44,773 nt of DNA from the NCBI GenBank assembly GCA_002688315.1, contig NZCN01000014.1, positions 1 through 44,773 of the forward strand, read 5' to 3'. Within the stretch, counting starts at the first letter, position 1. Each line of letters starts with the position of its first letter. Positions 33,158-40,795 of this stretch are shown here, in pieces. Both the position numbers and the translations under genes were made by a program. The notes under the pieces were generated by a model. That model saw only the letters and a program-made list of their open reading frames with translations. It was not told the DNA's origin and made no database searches. This stretch comes from Candidatus Woesearchaeota archaeon (GTDB lineage: Archaea; Nanobdellota; Nanobdellia; Woesearchaeales; UBA10216).

Positions 33158-35350
33158 ATGAAGTTTACTGAAAAAGGGGTGTTGGCAGCTAAGTACAAGC
33201 TTAGGCTTGCCAGGGAGCTTGGAGTTAATGATAAGACTTTTGATGCTGCTAAAGCTGTCAAGTCTGTAAAGAAGTACTCTTCAAATTATGACCAGTTTAA
33301 AAAGGAGAATTTGCCAAAGCCTTTGTCAATTTATGAAAAAACATGTAATTTCTGCAGTCATTTTCTTAAAATCAATCCAGGCAAAAAACGTTCTGCAGAG
33401 CTTAAAAAATTAATAGGCCTCGCGCATTTAAACACAACGCCTTTTGCAACAGTTAGCTTCGCAGTAATTGTTTTATTTTTAATCTTGCTTTTAGGGGCAG
33501 CCACCTGGTTTTTAACAGGTTCTTTGTTTGTTTTAGGTTACGCAGTAATTATTGGGCTTATAATGCTTGTTGCGCTTCTTAAGCTTCCTGATTTTTTCGC
33601 GAACAGCTGGAGATTGCAGGCTTCTAATCAAATGGTGCAATGCGTATTTTATATGGCTGCGTTTATGCGCCATACTTCAAACATCGAGCTTGCTGTAAAA
33701 TTTGCAGCTGACCGTTTAAAAGCACCTTTATCACTTGATTTGAAAAAAGTTTTGTGGGATGTTGAAACAGGCAAGTACAAGACAATAAAAGAATCTCTTG
33801 ACAGCTATCTGGAAACTTGGAAAGACTGGAATATGGAATTTATTGAATCTCTGCATCTTCTTGAAGGCTCTTTATATGAATCTTCAGAAGGCAAGCGCCT
33901 AAATATGATTGACAAAAGCCTTGACCTTATGCTTGAAGAAACCTATAACAAGATGCTTCGGTACACTCATGACTTAAAAGCTCCTATAACCATGCTGTAC
34001 ATGCTGGGATTAGTGCTGCCGATTCTTGGGCTTGTGATATTGCCAATGGTTGCAAGTTTTATGACGTCTGATGTTGCTCCTTTAACACTTGCAATTTACA
34101 TAGCTTTGCTGTACAATTTCACTATTCCTGTTCTTTTGTTTTACCTTACAAAAACAACTTTGTCCAAGAGGCCTACTGGTTACGGCGAGGTTGACATTGC
34201 TGAGGAAATTCCTGCGCTTAAAAAATACAGAAACATAATTATCCGCTTTTTTAATAAGGAGTTGTTAATCAACCCCCTTATTCTGAGCTTGCTTGTAGGC
34301 GCGATTTTGCTGCTGATAGGAACAACACCTTGGCTATTGCAGTTCATTATGTCTGAAGAAGTTCTTTTAAACGAGCGGCCTTTTGAAACTTCTTTTGGGT
34401 TTAAATTTCTCGACTACAGGCTCTCAAGCAATGGTTTGATAGGCCCTTATGGAATGGGAGCAGCTGTTCTAAGCATGTTTGTTCCTCTCGCGCTAGGAAT
34501 TGGGTTCGGAATGTATTTTCTGCTTCGCTCACAAAATATTTTTAAGATAAGAGCTCGTTCAAAAAAGCTTGAAAACGAGTTTGCTTCTGCTCTTTTCCAG
34601 CTTGGGAATAGAATTGGCGATGGAGTTCCTGTTGAGGTTGCAGTTGGAAAGGTGGCAAAGATGATGCAGGGGACTGTTTCAGGAGAGTTTTTTAGCCTTG
34701 TAAATATGAATATGAGAAAGTTTGGAATGAATTTTGAGAGAGCTGTTTTTGATTCTAAAGCAGGCGCTATTAATTATTTTCCTTCTCCTGTTATTGAAAG
34801 CGCTATGAAAGTGTTGCTTGAAAGCTCGAAAAAAGGTCCAAAGTCCGCATCATCTGCGCTCATAAACATTTCTGAATATATAAAAGATATTCACCGTGTT
34901 AATGAACGCTTGCGTGACTTAATGGCAGATATAATATCAGACATGAAACAGCAAGTCGGAATTCTTGCTCCAGCCATAGCAGGCATAGTAGTTGGAATAA
35001 CTTCGATGATTATAGGAATATTAGGCCAGCTAACAGAGCAAATAGCAAACATAAGCACGTTATCTGAAGATGCTTCAGTGCCTTCAGGTTTGTTGAGCCT
35101 TTTTGGAGATGGCATACCTACTTATTATTTCCAGATTATAATAGGAGTTTACATAGTGCAGGTAATTTACATAATGACTTTGTTGATTAACGGCATAGAG
35201 TCGGGCTCTGATAAACTTTCAGAAAGATATCTTGTAGGAACAAACCTAATAAGAAGCACATTTGTATATGTAGTCATAGCACTAACGATAACAATTGTGT
35301 TTAACGCAATAGCTTCTTCAATAATCGGCGGCATAACAGGAGTTATTTAA
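33158..35350 (+). CDS. Double-domain GspF/FlaJ-type membrane platform protein
   Basis: 730 aa with about nine or ten transmembrane helices and two GspF domains in tandem. Domain 1: helices around residues 95-150, cytoplasmic region FYMAAFMRHTSNIELAVKF and ETYNKMLRYTHDLKAPITM, then helices to about 330. Domain 2: helix pair at about 375-465, FASALFQLGNRIGDGVPVEVAVGKV, ESAMKVLLESSKKGPKSASSALI, and C-terminal helices. It is the platform partner of the 739-aa ATPase (4-base gap). It has the fused equivalent of the two separate GspF genes of the other locus. Confidence 0.9.
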   Translation: MKFTEKGVLAAKYKLRLARELGVNDKTFDAAKAVKSVKKYSSNYDQFKKENLPKPLSIYEKTCNFCSHFLKINPGKKRSAELKKLIGLAHLNTTPFATVSFAVIVLFLILLLGAATWFLTGSLFVLGYAVIIGLIMLVALLKLPDFFANSWRLQASNQMVQCVFYMAAFMRHTSNIELAVKFAADRLKAPLSLDLKKVLWDVETGKYKTIKESLDSYLETWKDWNMEFIESLHLLEGSLYESSEGKRLNMIDKSLDLMLEETYNKMLRYTHDLKAPITMLYMLGLVLPILGLVILPMVASFMTSDVAPLTLAIYIALLYNFTIPVLLFYLTKTTLSKRPTGYGEVDIAEEIPALKKYRNIIIRFFNKELLINPLILSLLVGAILLLIGTTPWLLQFIMSEEVLLNERPFETSFGFKFLDYRLSSNGLIGPYGMGAAVLSMFVPLALGIGFGMYFLLRSQNIFKIRARSKKLENEFASALFQLGNRIGDGVPVEVAVGKVAKMMQGTVSGEFFSLVNMNMRKFGMNFERAVFDSKAGAINYFPSPVIESAMKVLLESSKKGPKSASSALINISEYIKDIHRVNERLRDLMADIISDMKQQVGILAPAIAGIVVGITSMIIGILGQLTEQIANISTLSEDASVPSGLLSLFGDGIPTYYFQIIIGVYIVQVIYIMTLLINGIESGSDKLSERYLVGTNLIRSTFVYVVIALTITIVFNAIASSIIGGITGVI

Positions 35351-35403
35351 AACAACAATATCAATAAAACATTTAAATACAACAACACAACTTCTTCAAT
35401 TAT

Positions 35404-35493
35404 GCGTCGGTGGTCTAATGGCATGACTGTGCCCTTCCAAGGCGCCTGTCCGGGTTCGAATGTGCAAAAGTACCGAACGTCCCGGCCGACGCA
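35404..35493 (+). tRNA. tRNA-Gly(TCC) with a 19-nt T-loop intron
   Basis: Acceptor GCGTCGG/CCGACGC, discriminator A. D-arm GTCTAATGGCATGAC. Anticodon arm GTGCC CTTCCAA GGCGC, anticodon TCC. T-stem CCGGG/CCCGG. After TTCGAA there are 19 extra bases, then T. Spliced length is 71 nt, standard for tRNA-Gly. A TATA-like CATTTAAATA lies about 25 bases upstream. Confidence 0.95.
35461..35479 (+). other. 19-nt BHB intron in T-loop (59/60) of tRNA-Gly(TCC)
   Basis: A textbook motif. Outer helix CGGG/CCCG, 5' bulge AAT, central 4-bp helix TTCG/CGAA, 3' bulge CGT, inner helix GTGC/GTAC with loop AAAA. Cuts AA|T and CG|T give the 19-nt intron and the spliced loop TTCGAAT. Confidence 0.93.
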
Positions 35494-35517
35494 TTTATAT
35501 TAAAACAAGAGGAAAAA

Positions 35518-35853
35518 ATGAGTAGAGCAGATTATAGAAAGAATAGAATATTAAGTATGCCAACAAATCATGTGTGGAATTATGATAGTATAAACTCCAA
35601 ACAAACGCTTGGGGAAAGGTTAAGGGAAGCAAGAGAACAGCTTGAAATCTCTCAAGCAACAGTGTTAAATTTGGTGGATAGGGTAAACCCGGAAACAAAT
35701 ATTGCCCCAAGTACAATATCCTTATTGGAAGTTGGTAAGTCTGGACTTACTGAAAAAAAGCTTACTGCGTATCTAGGCGCTGAGAAGTATGTTCCAGTAA
35801 TAGAAGCTGCTTTGGAATTAGAAGAAGGGACTCTTACTTCTTTATTAGATTGA
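35518..35853 (+). CDS. Cro/C1-type helix-turn-helix protein
   Basis: 111 aa. A basic N-terminal tail (about 28 residues), then LGERLREAREQLEISQATVLNLV and NIAPSTISLLEVGKSGL, a XRE-type helix-turn-helix with an unusually long loop between helices 2 and 3. LGAEKYVPVIEAALELEEGTL closes the domain. AGAGGAAAAA before ATG 35518 is a ribosome-binding site. It starts 24 bases after tRNA-Gly and may be read from the same promoter. The tRNA-adjacent position could hint at an acquired gene, but no integrase or repeat is seen. Confidence 0.8.
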   Translation: MSRADYRKNRILSMPTNHVWNYDSINSKQTLGERLREAREQLEISQATVLNLVDRVNPETNIAPSTISLLEVGKSGLTEKKLTAYLGAEKYVPVIEAALELEEGTLTSLLD

Positions 35854-35870
35854 AAATAGCTTTGCTTTCA

Positions 35871-36557
35871 TTAATTAAACAGAAGCATCATGGCTGCATA
35901 AACTAGTATGCCAAGAACAAAAAGCAGTGGTTTGCCTTCTTTTTCTTGAGGAAGAGATTCTCTTATGATTATGAACAGGAAAATGCCTGCAACAAAATTC
36001 ACCATTATGTTTTCCAGCAACGCACTACTGAATGTTGATTTTGAAAAAAGCGCTCCAAGCATTGTTGAAGATGCAAGTAAAAGCCTTCTGTGAGGTATTT
36101 GTTGAAGATATACGTGATGCAGAGACCAGTTTCCTATTGTGGTGAACATTAAAAGAGGCGGTAAAAAAAGGATTCCTGAAACCAAATCTGTTTCTAATAT
36201 TTTTATCAGAACAGCTCCAATTACAAAGTGGTATATAAACAAAACTGCTGTGTGCATTTCGTCGTGGAGAGTTTTTGCTTTTTTCAATAAGAACCTGCCT
36301 GAGAATTTTTTATAGAAAAATTTTTCAAGCAAATGTATTAAGGCAAAGCCTGAAATTAAAGGCGCGAAAAGCACAAGGCCGGTTGAGTTCTGATATGCTT
36401 CAGGAAGGAAACTAAAGAGCAAATAAGTTATGGCTATAGCAGCTGCAAAAGAAGCAAAGTGTTGTCTGTATTTGGAATGTTCTATGTTTATGCGGTCACT
36501 AAAAAACTGCACTAAGCTCAATAAGAGAACTAAGACAAAAGGCGCAAAACTTGGCAT
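35871..36557 (-). CDS. ZIP-like integral membrane protein
   Basis: 228 aa with seven or eight hydrophobic helices. FAAAIAITYLLFSFLPEAYQ resembles the ZIP N-terminal helix with its Pro-Glu. HDEMHTAVLFIYHFVIGAVLI gives a His/Glu-rich helix, and FLFIIIRESLPQEKEGKPLLFVLG matches the ZIP C-terminal helix ending. The central HxxxE metal motif of ZIP transporters is only partly kept (WSLHHVY). I call it a divergent relative. Transport of divalent metal is possible, but another function cannot be excluded. It follows the HTH gene convergently. Confidence 0.55.
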   Translation of the reverse strand: MPSFAPFVLVLLLSLVQFFSDRINIEHSKYRQHFASFAAAIAITYLLFSFLPEAYQNSTGLVLFAPLISGFALIHLLEKFFYKKFSGRFLLKKAKTLHDEMHTAVLFIYHFVIGAVLIKILETDLVSGILFLPPLLMFTTIGNWSLHHVYLQQIPHRRLLLASSTMLGALFSKSTFSSALLENIMVNFVAGIFLFIIIRESLPQEKEGKPLLFVLGILVYAAMMLLFN

Positions 36558-36611
36558 GTTAAAACTTATCTTAGAAGAGATGGTTTATAAAAGTTTTGCC
36601 AAGAAAAAAGA

Positions 36612-36848
36612 TTAGCTCAAACTAAGCGCTTTCTTTAATTTGTTTTTGTCAAAGCCAATTATTATTTCTCCGCCAATGTCTGTTACTGGAACACCCATCT
36701 GACCTGATTTTTGGAACATTTCCTGCGCTGCCTTTTGGTCTGTGCCTACGTCCACTTCTTCATATTCTACTTTGTTCTCAGTAAAGAATTCTTTAGTCTT
36801 CACGCACCAAGGACAGGTTTTTGTAGTATAAATCTTAGCTTTCTTCAT
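36612..36848 (-). CDS. Glutaredoxin-like protein
   Basis: 78 aa. Thioredoxin fold with N-terminal active site TTKTCPWCVKTKEF (CPWC), VEYEEVDVG, cis-Pro region GQMGVPVTDIGGEII and GFDKNKLKKAL. This matches NrdH/Grx-like thiol-disulfide proteins of about 75-80 residues. Cytoplasmic. It is last of three very short same-strand genes, each with a GAGGTGA-type ribosome-binding site. Confidence 0.92.
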   Translation of the reverse strand: MKKAKIYTTKTCPWCVKTKEFFTENKVEYEEVDVGTDQKAAQEMFQKSGQMGVPVTDIGGEIIIGFDKNKLKKALSLS

Positions 36849-36860
36849 TTTAATTACCTC

Positions 36861-36977
36861 TTAAGTAAATGCAACAAAATAAGTTGCAACAGCTATAACT
36901 GCAACAATCATAACGATTTCATGCATGCAAGGGCCTTTCTTTTCTTTACATCCGCTACCCGGACACATTAAAGCCAT
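36861..36977 (-). CDS. 38-aa single-pass membrane micro-protein with N-terminal cysteines
   Basis: MALMCPGSGCKEKKGPC is followed by a hydrophobic helix (EIVMIVAVIAVATYFVAF). Three cysteines precede the membrane segment. A perfect GAGGTGA ribosome-binding site lies just before ATG 36977. It sits 12 bases upstream of the glutaredoxin gene. The Cys-rich short arm could bind metal or be a redox partner tethering glutaredoxin to the membrane. That is inference. Confidence 0.72.
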   Translation of the reverse strand: MALMCPGSGCKEKKGPCMHEIVMIVAVIAVATYFVAFT

Positions 36978-37011
36978 TTTTTCACCTCAAGTTAAATCAA
37001 TAACTTCGGTC

Positions 37012-37062
37012 TTATTGACCGCTAATTTCTCCTTTATCATCACTACAATTGTTTCCACACAT
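37012..37062 (-). CDS. 16-aa Cys-containing micro-ORF
   Basis: MCGNNCSDDKGEISGQ with a GAGGTGA ribosome-binding site six bases before ATG 37062. The first gene after the promoter near 37100. Two Cys in a CxxxC spacing. It may be a true micro-protein or a leader peptide controlling the downstream redox genes. Confidence 0.45.
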   Translation of the reverse strand: MCGNNCSDDKGEISGQ

Positions 37063-37095
37063 GGTATTCACCTCAAACATTGTAAATATTGATAG

Positions 37096-37110
37096 GTCTA
37101 AGTGATTATA
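37096..37110 (-). promoter_or_regulatory. TATA box of the glutaredoxin micro-operon
   Basis: Minus-strand TTTTTATAATCACTT about 40 bases before the 16-aa ORF, between it and the end of tatD. This shows the three small genes form a separate transcript from the sodN operon. Confidence 0.45.
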
Positions 37111-37127
37111 AAAAGGTATTGTTTAAT

Positions 37128-37874
37128 TTATTTAAATAATTCAAGATAGTTATTATAAATCTGCTTTGCAATTTTTTCAGAAGTTATTTGCTTAATTTCA
37201 GCCATCTTCTTGACGGTCATTTCAACGTATGCAGGCTCGCTTTTCTTGCATTCAAAAGGTCCTAAGTAAGGTGCATCAGTTTCTGTCAACAGGTTTTTCA
37301 AGTCGATTATTTCAACCATTTTCTGAAAATGGCTGCTGCGAAGAATATTAGAAGGTATTGAAAAGAAAAAACCATTATCTGCAGCCAGTTTAACAAGCTT
37401 CATATTGCCATGGAAAGCATGTAAAATTACTTTTTTACAGCCACTGCGGATTAATGTTTCAACAACTTTTTTTTCAGCTTTCCTCGAATGAACAATAACA
37501 GGCTTCCTTAATTTATTTGCCAGTTCTAACTGGTTTTCAAACACGTCCTGCTGTTTTTGTTTGTCACCAGCTTTTTCATAGTCAAGCCCAATCTCTCCGA
37601 AAGCAACAAACTTGCTGCTGTTGTTTTTCATAAACTTAAGTTCTTCATCAATTTCAGAATACGACATCTCAACTGCATTTTCAGGATAAATGCCCAAAGC
37701 AGCCTTAACAATTTCAAATTTTTCTTGTAGTTTCAGAGATTTTCTGTTAGTATCAGCATCAACACTATTGTTAATAATTGCTTTAACTCTTTTTTCAACA
37801 GCCCTCGCAATCACTAATTTTCTTTCTTTCTCACTAAAAAATTCCAAGTGCGCATGCACATCGACAAGATTCAT
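37128..37874 (-). CDS. tatD: TatD-family metal-dependent deoxyribonuclease
   Basis: 248 aa, an amidohydrolase-fold nuclease of the TatD family (3'-exonuclease or DNA repair roles are known for members). Metal-binding landmarks: VDVHAHLE at the N-terminus, FGEIGLDY, KPVIVHSRKAE, ILHAFHGN, and LLTETDAPYLGP. All metal ligands are present. It begins 13 bases after the end of the S26-type protease gene and so belongs to the sodN-protease-tatD unit, suggesting damage repair alongside superoxide removal. Confidence 0.93.
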   Translation of the reverse strand: MNLVDVHAHLEFFSEKERKLVIARAVEKRVKAIINNSVDADTNRKSLKLQEKFEIVKAALGIYPENAVEMSYSEIDEELKFMKNNSSKFVAFGEIGLDYEKAGDKQKQQDVFENQLELANKLRKPVIVHSRKAEKKVVETLIRSGCKKVILHAFHGNMKLVKLAADNGFFFSIPSNILRSSHFQKMVEIIDLKNLLTETDAPYLGPFECKKSEPAYVEMTVKKMAEIKQITSEKIAKQIYNNYLELFK

Positions 37875-37887
37875 TTTAATATCAGAA

Positions 37888-38148
37888 TCAGTACTTCATT
37901 AATAACTTTCCTTTTATTTTGTTGCTAGAAATGTTAAACGTCCTGCTATGGCTTTTATTATCTCCGCTTACAACAAGCTGATTTCCTGCTGCTTTTTTTA
38001 TTCGCTTAAGATAGTCTCTACCATCACTATTAAAAACAATGACATCTCCTTCATTTAAATTAAAAAACAAAGAAGAAAAAATTAGATTATCCCCATCATA
38101 AAAAGCTGGTTCCATGCTGTGCCCGTTTACTTTGAATCGTTTTATCAT
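37888..38148 (-). CDS. sodX: S26-type peptidase, probable Ni-SOD maturation protease
   Basis: 86 aa. Catalytic Ser in VNGHSMEP (Ser11), box GDNLIF, LNEGDVIVF, and catalytic Lys in RDYLKRI (Lys48), then VVSGDNKSHSRT. This is a minimal signal-peptidase-like serine-lysine protease with no transmembrane anchor. Small enzymes of this kind adjacent to sodN are known in bacteria as SodX, which trims the nickel superoxide dismutase leader. Here its start codon overlaps the sodN stop (ATGA), making that role very likely. Confidence 0.88.
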   Translation of the reverse strand: MIKRFKVNGHSMEPAFYDGDNLIFSSLFFNLNEGDVIVFNSDGRDYLKRIKKAAGNQLVVSGDNKSHSRTFNISSNKIKGKLLMKY

Positions 38149-38585
38149 TTCTTAGACTCATCAAACATTCTCTTGATTTCGTCAACAGCTTTCTCAAGCT
38201 CTTCCACTTTTTTAATGTCAACTACGCGTTTTATCTCAGAGCAAAGCTTAGTTGCTTTCCAAACAGTTTCATGCAATTCAGGAAATTTCTCAAGATGCTC
38301 AGGCTTAAAATAGTCAGTCCACAAAATCAATATTTCAGTTTTGCATTTCTGTGAGAATTCTTCTTTTGTAGAAATCATACGAACAGCAGTATTAACATGT
38401 TGAACATGGTTCTCCTTAGGATGCTGCAACTCCAACAATTTTTCAGTCATTGCTCTAATTGTAGCAACTGAATGTGTTATCGTATCAGTTTCGTAAATAC
38501 CACAAGGCACATCACAATGCGCATAAACCTCTTTTGGTTCAGAAAGTTTGTCAGCGATTCTAGCAATTGTTTTTATCGGATTCAT
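38145..38585 (-). CDS. sodN: Nickel-containing superoxide dismutase precursor
   Basis: 146 aa. The Ni-hook motif HCDVPCGIY is at residues 23-31. After removal of a 22-residue leader (ending EVYA) the mature enzyme starts with His1, Cys2, Cys6 and Tyr9, the known nickel ligands and catalytic-loop residues. The remainder is the helical-bundle body with KENHVQHVNTAVRMIS and ILILWTDYFKPEHL. The leader has no hydrophobic core, so the enzyme is cytoplasmic. The ribosome-binding site is GGTGAT, with a TTTTTATAT box near 38625. Forms an operon with sodX and tatD and is divergent from a cupredoxin. Confidence 0.95.
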   Translation of the reverse strand: MNPIKTIARIADKLSEPKEVYAHCDVPCGIYETDTITHSVATIRAMTEKLLELQHPKENHVQHVNTAVRMISTKEEFSQKCKTEILILWTDYFKPEHLEKFPELHETVWKATKLCSEIKRVVDIKKVEELEKAVDEIKRMFDESKK

Positions 38586-38675
38586 AAGTTATCACCAAAA
38601 ACGCAGACAGAGCAAGGAATATAAAAAAGTTTTGTGCCAAAACTTATTTAAGTAGGATAAACTAGTTTAGTTAAA

Positions 38676-39080
38676 ATGTCAAAACTACCTTTAGCAGTTG
38701 TTGCTGCAGTAATAGTTGTTCTTGCTGTAATTTTCTTTTTCTCAGAAAGCAAAACAATATTCAAAAGTGAGCCAACAATAGATGCAGAATTTGACATAAC
38801 CATTTTCCACACAAAATACGAGCCAAACAGCATTTCTGTAAAGCAAGACGATTTGGTTAAACTAAATGTATTAACTGCAGAAGGCACTTCAGATTACATG
38901 CACAGCATAACAATCGACGAGTACAATATCAACAAGCGAATCACTTCAGAAACCACTCCAGAAACAATAACATTCAAAGCAGACAAAAAAGGCACATTTA
39001 GCGCCTACTGCGGAAAATGCATTGACGGACCTTTTGGAAGGGACGTGCCTGACAAAAGAATGACGTTGGTTGTTAATTAA
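38676..39080 (+). CDS. Membrane-anchored cupredoxin-domain protein
   Basis: 134 aa. An N-terminal signal anchor (LPLAVVAAVIVVLAVIFFF) and an outside domain with the cupredoxin pattern of cytochrome-oxidase subunit II type: FDITIFHTKYEPNSISVKQDD, MHSITIDEY (a copper-ligand His), and FSAYCGKCIDGPFG ending KRMTLVV (Cys pair and Met). The Cys spacing is C-x2-C, not the classic CuA C-x3-C, and the usual second His is missing, so metal type is uncertain. Divergent from sodN with a TTATTTAAG promoter. Likely electron carrier or copper handling at the cell surface. Confidence 0.82.
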   Translation: MSKLPLAVVAAVIVVLAVIFFFSESKTIFKSEPTIDAEFDITIFHTKYEPNSISVKQDDLVKLNVLTAEGTSDYMHSITIDEYNINKRITSETTPETITFKADKKGTFSAYCGKCIDGPFGRDVPDKRMTLVVN

Positions 39081-39224
39081 GAACAATAATTCTCTTCAAT
39101 ATTGAAAATAAGCATTGGACACTGGACATGCCATGATAGGGTATTTAAGCAAATCCGTCTTTCTGAATAAAACAAGGCAGTGAAAATCTAACGATTTCCT
39201 GTCCTAAAAAAAAAGGTGATTAAA

Positions 39225-39371
39225 ATGAACATAAGCACATTAAGTACAGATGATGTAGAACAGTTGTTTTTCAGCCAAATTAAACGAATGAGCATCGAAG
39301 CACTAAGGCCAGATGCTTCTCACGCTTTTTCTGTAACAGCGCCAAAAAACATGGAGGTGAGCGTTTGCTAA
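39225..39371 (+). CDS. 48-aa hypothetical protein
   Basis: MNISTLSTDDVEQLFFSQ to NMEVSVC. It is preceded by AGGTGAT six bases before ATG 39225 and by a GTATTTAAG promoter-like box near 39138. Soluble, with no recognised motif. Within the otherwise empty 39081-39539 stretch. Its end overlaps a possible second small ORF. Confidence 0.5.
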   Translation: MNISTLSTDDVEQLFFSQIKRMSIEALRPDASHAFSVTAPKNMEVSVC

Positions 39372-39469
39372 CTGCATGGATTAAACAAGAGAACAGGAGA
39401 AAAGCTTCAAATTATGCTTATTTCTCTGAGTGGGAACAAGCCCGCTTATCAAAACACCACCGTGGCTAA
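39365..39469 (+). CDS. Possible 34-aa basic micro-ORF starting at TTG
   Basis: Reads MLTAWIKQENRRKASNY to LSKHHRG, with an ideal GGAGGTGA site just before TTG 39365 and an overlap with the preceding stop codon, as in coupled translation. Against it: the same bases hold one arm of a 13-bp inverted repeat that may be the real functional element. Confidence 0.35.
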   Translation: MLTAWIKQENRRKASNYAYFSEWEQARLSKHHRG

Positions 39470-39482
39470 TCTCCTGTTCTCT
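39388..39482 (+). repeat. 13-bp inverted repeat enclosing a structured loop (candidate ncRNA or regulatory hairpin)
   Basis: AGAGAACAGGAGA (39388-39400) is perfectly complementary to TCTCCTGTTCTCT (39470-39482). The 69-base interior contains smaller stems: AAGC/GCTT, GGG/CCC, and CCAC/GTGG. The result is a multi-branched fold. No long U-tract follows. It may be a stable small RNA or the 3' structure of the small-ORF mRNA. Confidence 0.45.
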
Positions 39483-39539
39483 ACCACTCTTATTGAGTTT
39501 ACAAAAAGTTATTTATAAGCGTCAGCGGTAGCAGCAGTT

Positions 39540-40112
39540 ATGAACATAGTTACAAAAAAAGAATTTTTAGACAACAAAAGCAGCTATATCAAGAAAATTA
39601 AAGTTGGTGCAGTCTTCATCTATCCAACAGATACTATTTATGGCCTTGGTTGTAATGCAACCAATTCAAAAGCAGTCAAAAGAATTCGTAAGATAAAACA
39701 GCGCGACACAGCACCTTTCTCAGTAGCAGTTCCTTCAAAAAAATGGATTAAAGATAATTGTATAGTTTCAAAAGAAGCAGAAAAATGGCTGAAAAAACTT
39801 CCAGGACCTTACACATTATTGCTAAAATTAAAAAGTAAAAAAGCAGTAGCAACAGCAGTTAATCCAAAAACAGATATTCTCGGAGTAAGAATCCCAAACA
39901 ATTGGTTCAGCAAGATAGTCAAAGAAGCAAACATTCCCATAGTAAGCACTTCCGCCAACATAACAAAGAAACAGCATATGACTTCCTTGAAAGACCTTAA
40001 CAAAACAGTAGCAAAACAGGTTGATTTCATAATATATGAAGGGAAAAAACAAGGCAAACCATCTGAGATTGTTATGTTGTATGAAAAAAAAGTAAAAGTG
40101 ATTCAGAGATAA
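39540..40112 (+). CDS. tsaC: Sua5/YrdC-family threonylcarbamoyl-AMP synthase
   Basis: 190 aa. Makes threonylcarbamoyl-adenylate, the first step of t6A37 modification of ANN-decoding tRNAs. AVFIYPTDTIYGLGCNA is the N-terminal signature, RKIKQRDTAPFSVAVPS the substrate loop, LPGPYTLLLK, LGVRIPNNWF, and PIVSTSANITKK the C-terminal ATP region. It is the single-domain YrdC length, without the Sua5 C-terminal domain. ATG 39540 is about 25 bases after GTTATTTATAAG, so the transcript is probably leaderless. Confidence 0.93.
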   Translation: MNIVTKKEFLDNKSSYIKKIKVGAVFIYPTDTIYGLGCNATNSKAVKRIRKIKQRDTAPFSVAVPSKKWIKDNCIVSKEAEKWLKKLPGPYTLLLKLKSKKAVATAVNPKTDILGVRIPNNWFSKIVKEANIPIVSTSANITKKQHMTSLKDLNKTVAKQVDFIIYEGKKQGKPSEIVMLYEKKVKVIQR

Positions 40113-40150
40113 ATCTAGACCATCCAACGATTGATTTAAAAATTAGAAAG

Positions 40151-40684
40151 CTACATTTCAAGTTTTTCTGTCCGAAAATCCACGACACAGCCTGGAAAAT
40201 CTTCTCCAACTTCATAACTTACAACAACTTTGTTTCCCTCATAGAGCTGTTTTACTAACTCACGTTCCGCTCGTATGCCAGCAGAGATTGCGTGGGATTT
40301 ATTAGGAAAAAGCATATTCTCAAGGGACTTCAGATTTGGTTCATCATTTCCCGAGCTATCAGCCTCATTATCTAAAAAATCTTCATTAGAAGAATCTACC
40401 TTGCCAAGCAAATGCGCTCGTACACCATCATAAATTACTCCTAGACGTGTTAGATCAGTCATAAAAGAATAGAAGTCTACCTTTGCTACATCAGCGTCAG
40501 CCTCTCGCTCTGTTGGAAAAAGATGTCGTAAACCAGCCATAAGGGGATTATCTTCAAGTGAGCCATCTGTACGTAATATATGCGTTCTATACTCTTGCCG
40601 TACGCTTTCCCATTCCTCATCATCCGGAGAAAGCACTATTTTCAATACACGTTCTCCATCCATTATAGGTAGTTCATAATTCAT
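40151..40684 (-). CDS. Hypothetical 177-aa acidic protein
   Basis: Soluble, acidic in the middle (SSNEDFLDNEADSSGNDE). The N-terminus MNYELPIMDGERVLKIVLS looks beta-rich and the C-terminus LVKQLYEGNKVVVSYEV then VVDFRTEKLEM suggests a small alpha-beta fold. GGTAAT before ATG 40684. I do not recognise it. It lies 112 bases downstream of the 451-aa HGTS-motif gene on the same strand. Confidence 0.62.
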   Translation of the reverse strand: MNYELPIMDGERVLKIVLSPDDEEWESVRQEYRTHILRTDGSLEDNPLMAGLRHLFPTEREADADVAKVDFYSFMTDLTRLGVIYDGVRAHLLGKVDSSNEDFLDNEADSSGNDEPNLKSLENMLFPNKSHAISAGIRAERELVKQLYEGNKVVVSYEVGEDFPGCVVDFRTEKLEM

Positions 40685-40795
40685 TTTTATTACCTGAAGT
40701 GTAGAAGCACAGCAACTATATAAACTTTTCGATTAGTAACTACCCATCAATAGTAACTAAATAACGAACGAAACTTCAGTATTGAAGTAAAACAA

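Noticed and set aside
35404-35853. Integrated element at tRNA-Gly
   Set aside because: There is an HTH gene right after the tRNA, but no integrase and no repeat of the tRNA 3' end downstream.
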